The translations under genes were made by a program, and so were the position numbers. The notes beneath the pieces were generated by a model. That model searched no databases and was not told the DNA's origin. It worked only from the letters and a program-made list of their open reading frames with translations. Positions 38,544-47,279 of a DNA stretch of 64,000 bases are shown one piece after another. Source of the stretch: Metabacillus sp. B2-18 (GTDB lineage: Bacteria; Bacillota; Bacilli; Bacillales; Bacillaceae); NCBI RefSeq assembly GCF_021117275.1, contig NZ_CP088245.1, forward strand, positions 4,590,001 to 4,654,000. The letters are read 5' to 3'. Position 1 is the first letter of the stretch, and each line of letters starts with the position of its first letter.

Positions 38544-39362
38544 ATGGAAGAAACGAGGAAAGTTGCCATCGTAACAGGTGGGGCATCTGGTATTGGAAAA
38601 GCCATTTGCTATGAACTTGTAGCTCAGCAAGTTTTCGTCATCATTTGTGATATTGATGATGAGAAGGGTAGTGCGCTTGAACAAGAAATCAATCAAAACG
38701 TCATTCATTCAAGATTTATCCATTTAAATGTAACCGATCACAAAGATGTTGAAGCGATTATAACGGGAACATACGAAGAATTCGGTAGACTAGATTACTT
38801 ATTTAACAATGCAGGCATCGCCATGTACGGTGAACTATATGATATGTCAATGGAAGAGTGGCAGGATATCGTGAACGTCAATTTATGGGGAGTTATTCAC
38901 GGAACTCAAGTTGGCTACAAAATCATGAAAGAGCAAGGCTTTGGCCATATCGTTAATACAGCCTCAGCTGCAGGTCTTGGTCCCTCCCCTATCTCAGCTG
39001 CCTATTCAACAACTAAACACGCTGTTGTTGGATTAACTACCTCCCTTCATTATGAAGCAGAAGAATTTGGAGTTAAGATAAGCACTTTATGTCCAGCCTT
39101 TGTTGACACCCCTATATTCGATTCAGCAAAAGCAATCAATATCGATAAATCAATCATCAGACAGCAAGTTAGCAAACAAAAAATGATGACCCCAGAACAA
39201 CTAGCGAAAATTACGCTAAAAAGCATTCATAAAAATACCCCGATTATTTGCCCAATGCCGATGAGAAAGACAATGGATATTGTTTTTACGATCTTCCCTA
39301 AGTTACACAAACAATTGATGAGAATGGTATGCAAAGTAAGCAGAAATGCCCGAGTCAGCTAA
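38544..39362 (+). CDS. Short-chain dehydrogenase/reductase
   Basis: 272 residues, classical SDR. Cofactor loop TGGASGIGKA, NNAG motif (YLFNNAGIAMYGELYD), catalytic Ser in VNTASAAGLG and the YxxxK motif YSTTKHAV. An acidic residue after the second beta strand (CDIDDEKGS) favours NAD. ATG with TGGAGG upstream. It oxidises or reduces an unidentified alcohol or ketone in the cytosol. Monocistronic. Confidence 0.9.
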   Translation: MEETRKVAIVTGGASGIGKAICYELVAQQVFVIICDIDDEKGSALEQEINQNVIHSRFIHLNVTDHKDVEAIITGTYEEFGRLDYLFNNAGIAMYGELYDMSMEEWQDIVNVNLWGVIHGTQVGYKIMKEQGFGHIVNTASAAGLGPSPISAAYSTTKHAVVGLTTSLHYEAEEFGVKISTLCPAFVDTPIFDSAKAINIDKSIIRQQVSKQKMMTPEQLAKITLKSIHKNTPIICPMPMRKTMDIVFTIFPKLHKQLMRMVCKVSRNARVS

Positions 39363-39450
39363 AATGAAGTTTTTTGATTATGAATATCATAATCTCTTAA
39401 GTCAGCCAATAGTTAACTCGGAACATGAAATAGCGCTAAAAACAAAATAA

Positions 39451-39482
39451 AGACATTCGCCATATTCACATGGCGAATGTCT
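39451..39482 (-). terminator. Hairpin terminator behind the soluble chemoreceptor
   Basis: Perfect 12-bp stem AGACATTCGCCA/TGGCGAATGTCT with an 8-nt loop and a minus-strand T-rich tail. It separates convergent dehydrogenase and chemoreceptor genes. Confidence 0.8.
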
Positions 39483-39547
39483 CGGTCGCGAAAAAGGGAG
39501 CCCAAATGAATTTCTATTGTTAATTGCATATTTTTCTCTGTCCCGTT

Positions 39548-40399
39548 TTAAAGTTTCGAAGCATAGATATTTAATTCTTTACTCATTTTTTCGATATCAT
39601 CGATATATTTTGAGATTTCTTCTGTTGAAATTTCCTGTTCTTTCCCGACAGCTACTACCTTTTCTATAGATGAAGCCATATCCTGCATCGATTTCTGTAT
39701 ATCTTTTATCGTTTCTCGGATCTTCTCAGCAGATGAACTAGTTTCATTTGATAGCTTTCTAATTTCTTTCGCGACTACATCAAATCCTTTTCCCATTTCT
39801 CCTGCACGAGCTGCTTCAATTGAGGCGTTTAAGCCTAATAAGTTGCATTGATTTGCTATTTTCTTAATAAACGTGATAACATCATCTGTTTTTTTCATTT
39901 CTTCAGATGCTAGTTTAGATTGGTCAAGCAGGTGATGGCTAATAGTTGATAACCCCTCTGCTCCCTTCTCTACTGTTTCAATTCTCTCATTAGTTGAAAC
40001 AATGGATGATACGATTTGATCCGATATCTTCCTTAATTCTCTTTCATTATGTTCCTGAAGTTGAATTGCAATAGCACCTATGACCTTCCCGCGATGAACT
40101 ATAGGGTGTGCTAGTCCTGTAAAAGAAAAACCAAAGAACTCAGCGGGTACCTCTTCTTTAATGGATTTATTATTTCTAATACACTCCGCTAGCGGTTCGC
40201 GAGGATTAATTTTGGTTCCTTTCCTCGCTCCTAGATCAATTTTGGGACTTGGATAATACGCGAGCCATTCTTCAGTATTGCTTATTCCCATTGCAATATT
40301 GGGCAGCATTTTTGAGATAATAGATAATATTTGTATATAAGAATCTAACACACTAGAATTCTCATTAGTGTTGGTTTTGTTCATTATTGATGTTGCCAT
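39548..40399 (-). CDS. Soluble methyl-accepting chemoreceptor (YfmS-like)
   Basis: 283 residues, no transmembrane helix. The N-terminal 130 residues form a PAS/GAF-like sensor ([22 protein letters not shown]); the rest is a short signalling hairpin with [25 protein letters not shown]. Length and layout match the cytosolic receptor YfmS of Bacillus subtilis, which modulates CheA/CheV signalling. A cysteine (NQCNLLGLN) replaces the usual threonine in the hairpin tip motif. Confidence 0.8.
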   Translation of the reverse strand: MATSIMNKTNTNENSSVLDSYIQILSIISKMLPNIAMGISNTEEWLAYYPSPKIDLGARKGTKINPREPLAECIRNNKSIKEEVPAEFFGFSFTGLAHPIVHRGKVIGAIAIQLQEHNERELRKISDQIVSSIVSTNERIETVEKGAEGLSTISHHLLDQSKLASEEMKKTDDVITFIKKIANQCNLLGLNASIEAARAGEMGKGFDVVAKEIRKLSNETSSSAEKIRETIKDIQKSMQDMASSIEKVVAVGKEQEISTEEISKYIDDIEKMSKELNIYASKL

Positions 40400-40488
40400 A
40401 TGATAGCCCCTCTCTTTTCTTACATATTATTATAAGCGTTTATTACAGTTGATACATTTTTTAATGTGTTTTCCTAAAACACAATTAA

Positions 40489-40518
40489 AAGGAGAAGTGC
40501 CAAATAACACTTCTCCTT
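40489..40518 (-). terminator. Intrinsic terminator behind the 40531 gene
   Basis: Stem AAGGAGAAGTG/CACTTCTCCTT, 11 bp perfect, with a minus-strand T4 tail. Confidence 0.75.
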
Positions 40519-40530
40519 ACAATATCTTCA

Positions 40531-41010
40531 TCAAGAATGGCGGTATCCTGGAAACACAACTTCACTAGTATTCACTAGCTGCGTAATAGGCTTTTCATTC
40601 GTTCCTTTTTGGTACCATTTCACAGCTGCCTTACCCCATTCAATAAATAGCTTATTTTCATATGTCATTAATGGGTCATCTTCAATTTCAAATAGGGGAT
40701 GCATAATTTCATCTTTATATGACTCTAGCAAAAATGGTGAACACTGTGGTGATATACTTGGAGTCTCTCCATGTCTCACTTCATATGACTTTAAATACTT
40801 TGCTGTTGTTCCTTCATCCGAAGAGAAAACTATTACTCTATCATATGCATCAAAAAAACCAGGAGATTGCTTTTGTGTATACTCTCGCAAGGATCCATCA
40901 CGATATGCCGTTATAAATCGTTCATGCTTCATTGAATGACGGATAAGTAATGTTCTTGTTAAGTTGTATTGACAGCGTAGTAATATATCAGATAAATAGA
41001 AATGAATCAT
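40531..41010 (-). CDS. Possible N-terminal domain of a GIY-YIG-family protein, truncated
   Basis: 159 residues: TRTLLIRHSMKHERFITAYR, EYTQKQSPGFFDAYDRVIVF, TTAKYLKSYEVRHGETP and NKLFIEWGKAAVKWYQKGT. By memory this pattern is the N-terminal domain found in front of GIY-YIG nucleases in some bacteria, where it precedes a GYE-type linker. Here the protein stops at VFPGYRHS, just where the nuclease domain would begin. GIY-YIG-like remnants lie about 0.9 kb upstream (41838-42064), so the locus may be rearranged. No independent function can be assigned. Confidence 0.45.
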   Translation of the reverse strand: MIHFYLSDILLRCQYNLTRTLLIRHSMKHERFITAYRDGSLREYTQKQSPGFFDAYDRVIVFSSDEGTTAKYLKSYEVRHGETPSISPQCSPFLLESYKDEIMHPLFEIEDDPLMTYENKLFIEWGKAAVKWYQKGTNEKPITQLVNTSEVVFPGYRHS

Positions 41011-41023
41011 ACGTTACTCCTTT

Positions 41024-41050
41024 AGGGACATAGGGTCTGGCCCCTTGGCC
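41024..41050. repeat. Highly degenerate REP
   Basis: GGGACATAGGGTCTGGCCCC then TTGGCCC. It retains the GGGACA and GGCCC ends of the compound copies at 11148 but pairs poorly. Confidence 0.4.
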
Positions 41051-41078
41051 CACATTTTTTATCTAAGAAAAGTTAATT

Positions 41079-41309
41079 CTACAGCTTTTCATTTGTTTTT
41101 TTATATTCAACATAACGTTGTAGAGCAAGGAGGTAATGATTTTTAGATTTTGGAAATTCTTTCTCGATAGCTGCTTTTATCATCGGAGTTACCTCATTTT
41201 CTCCCTTATATAACCCTCTATTAACAATTCCATTAAAACGGCCGACATAATCATCAGCAGATCCTTCACCGATATGATATTCTTGCATTAGGAATTCTTT
41301 GAATTTCAT
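41079..41309 (-). CDS. Hypothetical protein, 76 residues
   Basis: A small helical protein (MKFKEFLMQEYHIGEGSADDYVGRF begins the product) with an AGGAGGG ribosome site. The GSADDYVGRFNGI segment resembles the SAM-like core-binding module of tyrosine recombinases, but no catalytic part exists. No family assigned. Confidence 0.5.
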   Translation of the reverse strand: MKFKEFLMQEYHIGEGSADDYVGRFNGIVNRGLYKGENEVTPMIKAAIEKEFPKSKNHYLLALQRYVEYKKTNEKL

Positions 41310-41552
41310 TGTTCATCCCTCCTAGTTTCATAATATTATCCAACAAAACCTTAGCAATATATCTACAAAATTCTACATTCCTTTTTAAAGTCCTTTTCGA
41401 TGTTAAAATCTTCGCAGAAATATTATTAATTCCTCATTGTGACTCGTTAATGAACATTATTTATTAGACCCCTTGCTTAAGGGAAGTTTATAGTTATGGA
41501 GTGTCACTATAACCTTCTTATTCAGTATAAGTACCTTTTAAAATATAAAAAA

Positions 41553-41577
41553 ACTACTGATTTCTCAGTAGCTTTTA
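41553..41577 (-). terminator. Hairpin terminator in the 41310-42107 interval
   Basis: Stem CTACTGA/TCAGTAG with a minus-strand T7. No intact gene lies upstream on that strand except the nuclease remnant. Confidence 0.6.
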
Positions 41578-41641
41578 AACACTTTAATGATATAACATTC
41601 AAGAAAAAACCATATTTCTTAAGGATTCAAGAAAATTGAAT

Positions 41642-41749
41642 AGGTAAAAAGCAACCCTACCTACGACACTTTTCGACATATATCGACAATGTTATTATTA
41701 CATTGTGTGTTTTACCTTTCGAGATGCAATTTATGCATCTCTTTTTTTA
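41642..41749 (+). ncRNA. Candidate structured RNA ending in an intrinsic terminator
   Basis: No reading frame. Outer arms AGGTAAAA (41642-41649) and TTTTACCT (41710-41717) pair perfectly; inside lie hairpins TCGA-N6-TCGA (41673-41686) and ACAATG-N9-CATTGT (41686-41706). A strong terminator GAGATGCA-N5-TGCATCTC with T7 follows at 41721-41748. The layout is that of a small RNA or an orphan leader. No known class was recognised and no gene follows on the plus strand for 2 kb. Confidence 0.35.
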
Positions 41750-41837
41750 TATCCTATATATATTCACTCTCCACATCTTAACTGAACTATATTATATCTA
41801 TCAATTCCTATTCAATTGAATACCGTTATATGGCCCT

Positions 41838-42064
41838 ACATTAACTGTTCTAAGAATTTGCTTCCTCCTTCATAAAATTCTATAACCGAAAAAATTACTT
41901 CGTTATATCCCTTTTCCAAAACAAATAAGTTAATGTGGTGAGCATTATCTTAAGAATTAAATGGTTCACTCACCTCTCCAGTATCCCACCCGAGCCATAT
42001 GCACTTCCTATATATCTACTTGTACCATCCTCAGATCGCTGAATATAAATAACCTTTATGTGAT
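41838..42064 (-). pseudogene. Remnant of a GIY-YIG nuclease domain
   Basis: The minus strand encodes VIYIQRSEDGTSRYIGSAYG then GSGGILER and a stop; after an indel, NAHHINLFVLEKGYNEVIFS and VIEFYEGGSKFLEQLM. This follows the GIY-YIG pattern (hY-h...YIGSA-x-G-GI-x-R ... F-h-hIE) with internal stops. It may be the lost nuclease half of the protein at 40531, although the order is inverted relative to such proteins. Confidence 0.45.
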
Positions 42065-42107
42065 AGAACTTTCTTTAATGGAGAGATTAATTCCGAACAA
42101 CAATATC

Positions 42108-42872
42108 CTAATATGTTTTTGGATTCTCTATAAACTCAATTCCTGCTGATTGATAACGATAAAATGGATTATGACCATCCCAGCCATCTTGCATTTGGGT
42201 TGAAGGTAACGATTCGTCTTCTTCCTTAGTCACAGTACAAGTGTAATAATATTTCATCAGCACTTTATAGATTTCTTCATAAGTTAAATTTCCTTGGTAT
42301 GCTTTATCAACCAGCATTTTCAAATAAAGATTTTTAGGTACTATGTGTTCAAAGATTAATTTTTTCTTTTCCTTTTGCTGCAATACAAGTAATGCTTGCG
42401 GAGTAATAAAATCCGTCATGCTGTATTTTCCATTATATAGACCATTCTGCCGATGATAGCTTTCTGTCAAAAAGTACAAATCATCTCCCAAGCCTTTGGA
42501 ACTTAAATGGTATTGCTTTAATCGCGGATCACTTATTTCGAGCTTTAATTGAAGGATCTCTTCTAAATGTTTACTTAAAAACTCAATAAATTCTAGTCTT
42601 GAAAACTCATTTGTTTTAGGAGATGAATATTGATTCTCCTTTGACGGCTCTCCATTAGGCCTTCCTAGCTTATTTATTTTAATAAAACTGTATACTATCC
42701 CATTTGTATGTGTATAAATTTCGTTATCATGTATTCCTTTATTGATTATTTTCCAAGGAAAACGCTCTCGACCTAGTTCCACCTTCATAAAATGAGCTGC
42801 CTTTTGAATTGAGGGAAACTCAGCAAGTAGTTCATTGTCTTTATATATGGTAACTCTTTTCATTTCTTTCAC
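42108..42872 (-). CDS. Putative nuclease-like protein with IENR1-type N-terminal motif
   Basis: 254 residues. Residues 5-65 (VTIYKDNELLAEFPSIQKAA ... GIVYSFIK) look like the IENR1/NUMOD repeat that helps homing endonucleases bind DNA. The C-terminal part has IFEHIVPKNLYLKMLVDKAY and DGWDGHNPFYRYQSAGIEF, where the histidine of EHIVP could belong to an HNH-like site. Both assignments are by eye. There is no signal or transmembrane segment. It sits next to GIY-YIG remnants, so the area may be a graveyard of mobile nucleases. Confidence 0.4.
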   Translation of the reverse strand: MKEMKRVTIYKDNELLAEFPSIQKAAHFMKVELGRERFPWKIINKGIHDNEIYTHTNGIVYSFIKINKLGRPNGEPSKENQYSSPKTNEFSRLEFIEFLSKHLEEILQLKLEISDPRLKQYHLSSKGLGDDLYFLTESYHRQNGLYNGKYSMTDFITPQALLVLQQKEKKKLIFEHIVPKNLYLKMLVDKAYQGNLTYEEIYKVLMKYYYTCTVTKEEDESLPSTQMQDGWDGHNPFYRYQSAGIEFIENPKTY

Positions 42873-43043
42873 CTTATTTCTAGTAGAAAATTCTTTGCCA
42901 CTATTTATTTATCCACCCCATCATAGAATTATGAGGTTAGTATAATAAGGAAATAGCCCTGTATAATTTTAAAAAATCATTAAGTAATCTTTTAATTCTA
43001 TCTTTTCGTTTTCATTTATTTGAAAAATTTTCCTCAAAAATAG

Positions 43044-43138
43044 TAAAGTAGCGCCTATATCCTTTTCTCTTCGGAATAGACGCTAGTTTATTAGCACTCA
43101 ATTAAATTTAATAGAATTTGGGACAAGGAACCAGACCC
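43044..43138 (-). repeat. Decayed terminator plus degenerate REP
   Basis: A weak hairpin with CGCTAGTTTATT, like the end of the terminator at 22484-22517, followed by GGGACAAGGAACCAGACCC at 43120-43138. The REP abuts the stop codon of the SbsC fragment at 43139. This is the rightmost REP recognised. Confidence 0.65.
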
Positions 43139-43375
43139 CTATTCAGAAAACTCCTTCAAAATCTCTTCTTTCATATTCAGCAAAGTTTCAGAGATTTCAT
43201 TTGGTAAAGCTTCATAGCCACCGGCCTTTTTAATCTCAACCGCTCGTTTCTTTAATCGACCTAGTTTTTCATATGCTGATTGTGCTTTGTCATATTGTCC
43301 AGTTGATTGCAGGTCTTGAATAATTCTCATTAATCTAAGCTGTGAAACCTCATAAATAACACGTTCACACTTTCT
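43139..43375 (-). pseudogene. SbsC-like domain fragment, 5 prime end missing
   Basis: The open frame reads ERVIYEVSQLRLMRIIQDLQ, then KLGRLKKRAVEIKKAGGYEA and ends LNMKEEILKEFSE. It is the C-terminal half of an SbsC-like domain and nearest to that of the gene at 33955. It starts only a few bases after the stop codon of the CAP-domain gene, so its front half was lost at that junction. An ATG at its 12th codon could still be used but without the domain core. Confidence 0.7.
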
Positions 43376-43383
43376 CTACATTT

Positions 43384-44325
43384 TTATATATCAAGTATAA
43401 ACATCTGAGTCCAGTATGTACTATACTTCGCCTTCTCAGCAGTTGCGAAGCCAATTCCAATTTCTTTATGAAGACCAAGGATATTCATTCTATGTCCAGG
43501 ACTATTCATCCAACCGCTAACTACTGCTTCTGGTGATTGATAGCCGGCAGCGATATTTTCAGCTGCTATTTGATAAGTGATACCAAACTGCTTCATCATT
43601 TCAGTGGGGGAACCGTATGTTGGAGATTGATGACTAAAATAGTTGTTTAAACCCATGTCATTGGCTTTTTCTCTGGCAACAGAACTTAATTTAAAGTTTA
43701 AGATTAGTGGGTTATCTTTACCACTTATTAACCTTTCGATATTTGTCATTAAAAAAACATCGTATTCAAACTCGTTAATCTTAAACGTATTGCCCTTTTC
43801 GATCTTTACGAAATTATTAGTTCTTAATGAGTTTTCAATCATTTCGAGTGAAGAATCAATATAAGATGGTACATCTTCATAATTACCCGCTTCTTTAATT
43901 GCTACTGCCCTCTTTTTTAATCGAGTTAACTTATTTAAATCGCTAGTAATATCTGTGTTACCATCAATAACTTGTAATCCGATATTTTTCAACAAACGGT
44001 ATTGTGATACCTCATAGATCACTCTTTCTTTCGCAATTTTAGCTGGTCGCACATATGTCTCATTAAGCTTGTCTCTATTGGACTTTCCTCTTATCTTACC
44101 AACCTCTATTTCAACTATCTTAATATAGGTTGATAATAGATCATAATAACTATCAATGATTCCTATATTTCCATAGTCAATCCTATCGTTGAATACCTGT
44201 AAGATTGCCTCTAAATTTTGAGCTTCGAAATCGACTTTTCTAAATTCAGCTGCATATGTTTTGTTTATCCCTATGTTCATAGTTATTAATAAGGTTGTTA
44301 TTAACAAAACAGCCATTCTTTTCAA
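43384..44325 (-). CDS. Secreted SbsC-like domain protein with C-terminal CAP/SCP domain
   Basis: 313 residues: signal peptide (1-25), SbsC-like domain (about 30-160, with RVIYEVSQYRLLKNI and KKRAVAIKEAGNYEDVP) and a CAP domain of the YkwD type (NNYFSHQSPTYGSPTEMMKQ, AAENIAAGYQSPEAVVSGWM, NSPGHRMNILGLHKEIGIG). Bacterial CAP proteins are extracellular with uncertain activity, sometimes protease-like or involved in spore and wall biology. The transcript begins with a c-di-GMP-I riboswitch, linking production to the motile/sessile decision. Confidence 0.85.
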   Translation of the reverse strand: MKRMAVLLITTLLITMNIGINKTYAAEFRKVDFEAQNLEAILQVFNDRIDYGNIGIIDSYYDLLSTYIKIVEIEVGKIRGKSNRDKLNETYVRPAKIAKERVIYEVSQYRLLKNIGLQVIDGNTDITSDLNKLTRLKKRAVAIKEAGNYEDVPSYIDSSLEMIENSLRTNNFVKIEKGNTFKINEFEYDVFLMTNIERLISGKDNPLILNFKLSSVAREKANDMGLNNYFSHQSPTYGSPTEMMKQFGITYQIAAENIAAGYQSPEAVVSGWMNSPGHRMNILGLHKEIGIGFATAEKAKYSTYWTQMFILDI

Positions 44326-44347
44326 TTAGATCTCCCCCTTATCCAAA

Positions 44348-44379
44348 ATAAAAAACACTACAGTTATCCCATAGTGTTT
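44348..44379 (-). terminator. Expression-platform terminator of the riboswitch
   Basis: Stem AACACTA/TAGTGTT with an 11-nt loop and T6 on the minus strand, between the aptamer and the CAP-protein gene. Confidence 0.75.
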
Positions 44380-44389
44380 CTTCCAACAT

Positions 44390-44475
44390 CAATGGCAACC
44401 TGACAATCATAGCATTTTATGCCTTAGACTCATGGCTTTGCGTCCTTACTTTTCAGCAAGTTTGCCTTTTTCAAT
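44390..44475 (-). ncRNA. Cyclic di-GMP-I (GEMM) riboswitch aptamer
   Basis: On the minus strand the conserved elements occur in order: AAAGGCAAAC, a P2 stem CTTGC-TGAAAA-GTAAG with GNRA-like loop, the invariant GGACGCAAAGCC (44434-44445), GTCTAAGG, a second stem, and GGTTGCC closing. Spacing matches GEMM-I. It is followed by a terminator and then the secreted SbsC-CAP gene 65 bp further on. Whether c-di-GMP turns the gene on or off is not evident; the downstream terminator suggests control of transcription elongation. Confidence 0.9.
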
Positions 44476-44730
44476 TTGTGAATATGTTCGATGATATATC
44501 ATATATTATATCAATATTTTTGATTGTGTTTTATAAAAATTTAAGAATAACCACTTACCTCTCAAGTATCTTCTTGTAGGAGAAGCAAAAAAAATTTCAT
44601 ATTTTTTAAGAATCTACTTTAATTGCTAGCTACATTTGAGTTTATGACATCTACAACTTCCGTGCTAATCATAAACTCTAATGGATTCGCTTTACATATA
44701 CACTTTGAATCCATCAGTTATTACTTATTT

Positions 44731-45531
44731 CTACTCCTTACTTTTCAGGACTAGATTCTGCTTCAGTCTATCTAGAATCTCTACTTCTAGTTGGCAAGCT
44801 TCCATAAGATAGGTTTCTACGGTTCCAAACCGCTCCTTAATATTGGTATATAATTGCTCGAGCACTTCAGGATGAGCCTTTAATATGAATTCAGTACGCT
44901 CTGGGGAGACTTGAAAAAGAGTCATCCATCTCATGACTTTTATAAATATATCTAATCGATGTTTGTAATAATCGTTGGTTAAGAGATATTCTTCCAATAC
45001 CCTTTGGTAGGGTACCTGAACTAAGGACTGAATGATTGATACAATAATCCCTGTTCTATCCTTTCCAGCTGAACAATTGATGAGCACCGGCCAATTTTTA
45101 TCATCAGAGATTAAGGTAAGTATTTTTTTTATCTGTGGAGTTTGATAGAATGCAATACTGTGATAATACTCCCTAGTAAAGTTTTTAAAATCTTCTGCTC
45201 CTGTCTTTCGAAACAAAAAGCTAAGAAACTTTCGGAAATTAGCATCTTGAGTCTCTATGGGAAGTAGAGGAATGTTCACAGAATTTATCTCCTCAGCAGA
45301 AAGTAATAAGGGCTTATTCTTGTTATATTCTTTTTCTGATCGAAGGTCTAAAATTGTTTTAATCTTAAATTTCTTTAATTTTTCCAGATCACGTGGAGTC
45401 ATGTTAGATAACTTATCTGAGCGATAGAGCACACCTTTTTTTATGGTAGATCCTTGCTCTGTTTTTACCCCTCCGATGTCACGAAAATTATATATTTTTT
45501 CAAAGTGTTGTATTAATTGATTGTTTCTCAT
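44731..45531 (-). CDS. Tyrosine-protein phosphatase of the Y_phosphatase3 (IphP-like) family
   Basis: 266 residues, cytosolic. N-terminal NFRDIGGVKTEQGSTIKKGV and LYRSD-type motif (VLYRSDKLSNM) and the P-loop CSAGKDRTG (C-x5-R) are diagnostic. Family members act on phosphotyrosine, phosphoinositides or wall-related substrates. Monocistronic, with a probable own promoter in the 400-bp upstream interval. Confidence 0.88.
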   Translation of the reverse strand: MRNNQLIQHFEKIYNFRDIGGVKTEQGSTIKKGVLYRSDKLSNMTPRDLEKLKKFKIKTILDLRSEKEYNKNKPLLLSAEEINSVNIPLLPIETQDANFRKFLSFLFRKTGAEDFKNFTREYYHSIAFYQTPQIKKILTLISDDKNWPVLINCSAGKDRTGIIVSIIQSLVQVPYQRVLEEYLLTNDYYKHRLDIFIKVMRWMTLFQVSPERTEFILKAHPEVLEQLYTNIKERFGTVETYLMEACQLEVEILDRLKQNLVLKSKE

Positions 45532-45639
45532 ATTTCTCTCCCACTTATTATTACTATTTTAAATGGTATTTATCGTAGTTATCCAGTGTCAACTAATCCT
45601 GCATGCCCTTTTATATCCCAGAAAAAACCGGGTGAACAA

Positions 45640-45937
45640 GAATAAGATCTGTTTATTCTAATACTAAAAATTAGAGTGCTATTTCTCCTTCATGTTTGCA
45701 TACATCTTGAATTTGGCTTAAATACTTCAACTGTTAACGGATTACGATTAATGTCTTGAGACTCTCCTATTCCTTCTAAGGCAAATCTAAAATTTCCTTT
45801 AATGGTTTCGATTCTTCTTCAAATGTAAATGTGTCTACATTTACATAGGATATCCTTGTTCACTGGTATTTAAGTGCGAGGTTCTTATCCTTCATAACTT
45901 CAATCATTAGCTCTAATTCTTTTGATTCTGGCATTTT
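45640..45937 (-). pseudogene. Decayed coding fragment of unknown family
   Basis: The minus strand shows pieces of protein in shifting frames: MPESKELELMIEVMKDKNLA, then FRFALEGIGESQDINRNPLT and VEVFKPNSRCMQT, separated by stops. The pieces look like real protein rather than random sequence but match no family I can name. The start overlaps the end of the gene at 45936. Confidence 0.35.
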
Positions 45938-46328
45938 AATAAAATTGAATAATAAAGATAGCAACGACTAAGTCAAAGACAGCACATAATGGTGGAAACC
46001 ATTTTACTACTTTAGTTTGAATGATTTTTGGATGATGGAGAAGATCCCATACCCCATGTAATAGGTAGCCAACAGCTATCCATAGAGGTGAGAATATAAG
46101 ACCTAAGAATGCTAGATTAAAGAATAAACACGATAAGCCAAATTCAATCGAAATCCATTTTACACGTGAGTCTGACAATGCAGCTCCGAGATAAACACAA
46201 GCAGTATATGCTAAGAATAATGCAAACAATTGATAAGAAAACGGAGATGAAAAGGAAAAGAATAGTTTACAAACCAATAATGCTAATAGAATACCTACAA
46301 CAACACTTTTGAACTCTATTTTTTTCAT
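45936..46328 (-). CDS. DUF6010-like small membrane protein
   Basis: 130 residues with four hydrophobic segments (VVVGILLALLVCKLFF, YQLFALFLAYTACVYLGAAL, FNLAFLGLIFSPLWIAVGYL, LCAVFDLVVAIFIIQFY) and the conserved LLHGVWDLLHHPK loop, which I associate with DUF6010. Function unknown. It lies 144 bp downstream of the YtkA-like gene and could be the last member of that operon. Confidence 0.65.
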   Translation of the reverse strand: MKKIEFKSVVVGILLALLVCKLFFSFSSPFSYQLFALFLAYTACVYLGAALSDSRVKWISIEFGLSCLFFNLAFLGLIFSPLWIAVGYLLHGVWDLLHHPKIIQTKVVKWFPPLCAVFDLVVAIFIIQFY

Positions 46329-46472
46329 TATTCACCTCGTAAGTTATTTTTTGTTGATTTTATCAAAATAGGTGTTCCTGATGTTATTTACACAACCCCA
46401 CCGTTACCTCCCAAAAAAATATGCGGGATATTCGTAACTCATTATTGTGCCTCCACCGTTGCCATTGGTGCT

Positions 46473-47279
46473 CTATGGAACGTCAACGACTAAAGGCACT
46501 GTCACGATATTCCCGTTTCTTTGAAATTGGGCCCAAATTTTATAGACTCCAGGTTGTGGGAATGTTGTTTCAAAGAGGGCAACAGGGCCGCTCCCTTGAT
46601 TTTCTAATGCATGAACATGTAAATATCGTTCACTGTCTTCAGATAAAACAACAACGTGACCAATAGATCCTAGATAGGGTTCAAGGTCAGTTATTGGATC
46701 CTTGAGATCACCTTCCGTTAACCTAAATTCTAATGTAAGCTCCTTCCCAGCCTCTAGCCCAGATTTTACAGTTAACGATACATTTATTCCTTCAATAATT
46801 TTCTCGAGACGATGATCAACAGATACAGGACTTAGTTGAGCAGCTTCTCCTTCAACTGTTACCCATTCCATTTTACTCATTGAATCACCATCTTTTGGTT
46901 TGAAGTCCGCTATCATCCGATACTCGCCGCCAGCTGGGAAATGATTCTCCACCTCAAATACTCCATTCCCCTTATACTCTGGATGAATATGGTTAAAATA
47001 GGATAAATCTTTACTAACTACGATCAAATGTAGTAGCTTTTCATGAGTAACCTCAAATTCTTCAATGGGGTTACCGTTGTTAGCAACCGTCATTCTTATT
47101 AAATGGTCATCACCAGGAGCTTGACGTTCATCAAGCTCCCACTCCACCTTCACATCATCCGTCATGATTCTTTTACTCTCAACCACGTTCTCTTCATCCC
47201 ACGATGAATCTGAATTACAGGCTGTCAGTAACAATACAGCCGAAAAACATAGAAATAAGATCAGGCTTTTTTTACTCAT
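46473..47279 (-). CDS. YtkA/FixH-like lipoprotein, last core gene of the exporter operon
   Basis: 268 residues from the ATG that overlaps the permease stop codon by 8 nt. The lipobox is LLLTACN. Two similar beta domains each carry histidine motifs: YFNHIHPEYKGNGVFEVE in the first and RYLHVHALENQGSG in the second, with PGGEYR/QPGVYKIWAQF strands, the YtkA-like fold. Such domains are thought to bind metal ligands or aid metal handling outside the membrane. Its coupling to an HssR-box operon suggests work with heme or metal stress. Confidence 0.7.
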   Translation of the reverse strand: MSKKSLILFLCFSAVLLLTACNSDSSWDEENVVESKRIMTDDVKVEWELDERQAPGDDHLIRMTVANNGNPIEEFEVTHEKLLHLIVVSKDLSYFNHIHPEYKGNGVFEVENHFPAGGEYRMIADFKPKDGDSMSKMEWVTVEGEAAQLSPVSVDHRLEKIIEGINVSLTVKSGLEAGKELTLEFRLTEGDLKDPITDLEPYLGSIGHVVVLSEDSERYLHVHALENQGSGPVALFETTFPQPGVYKIWAQFQRNGNIVTVPLVVDVP

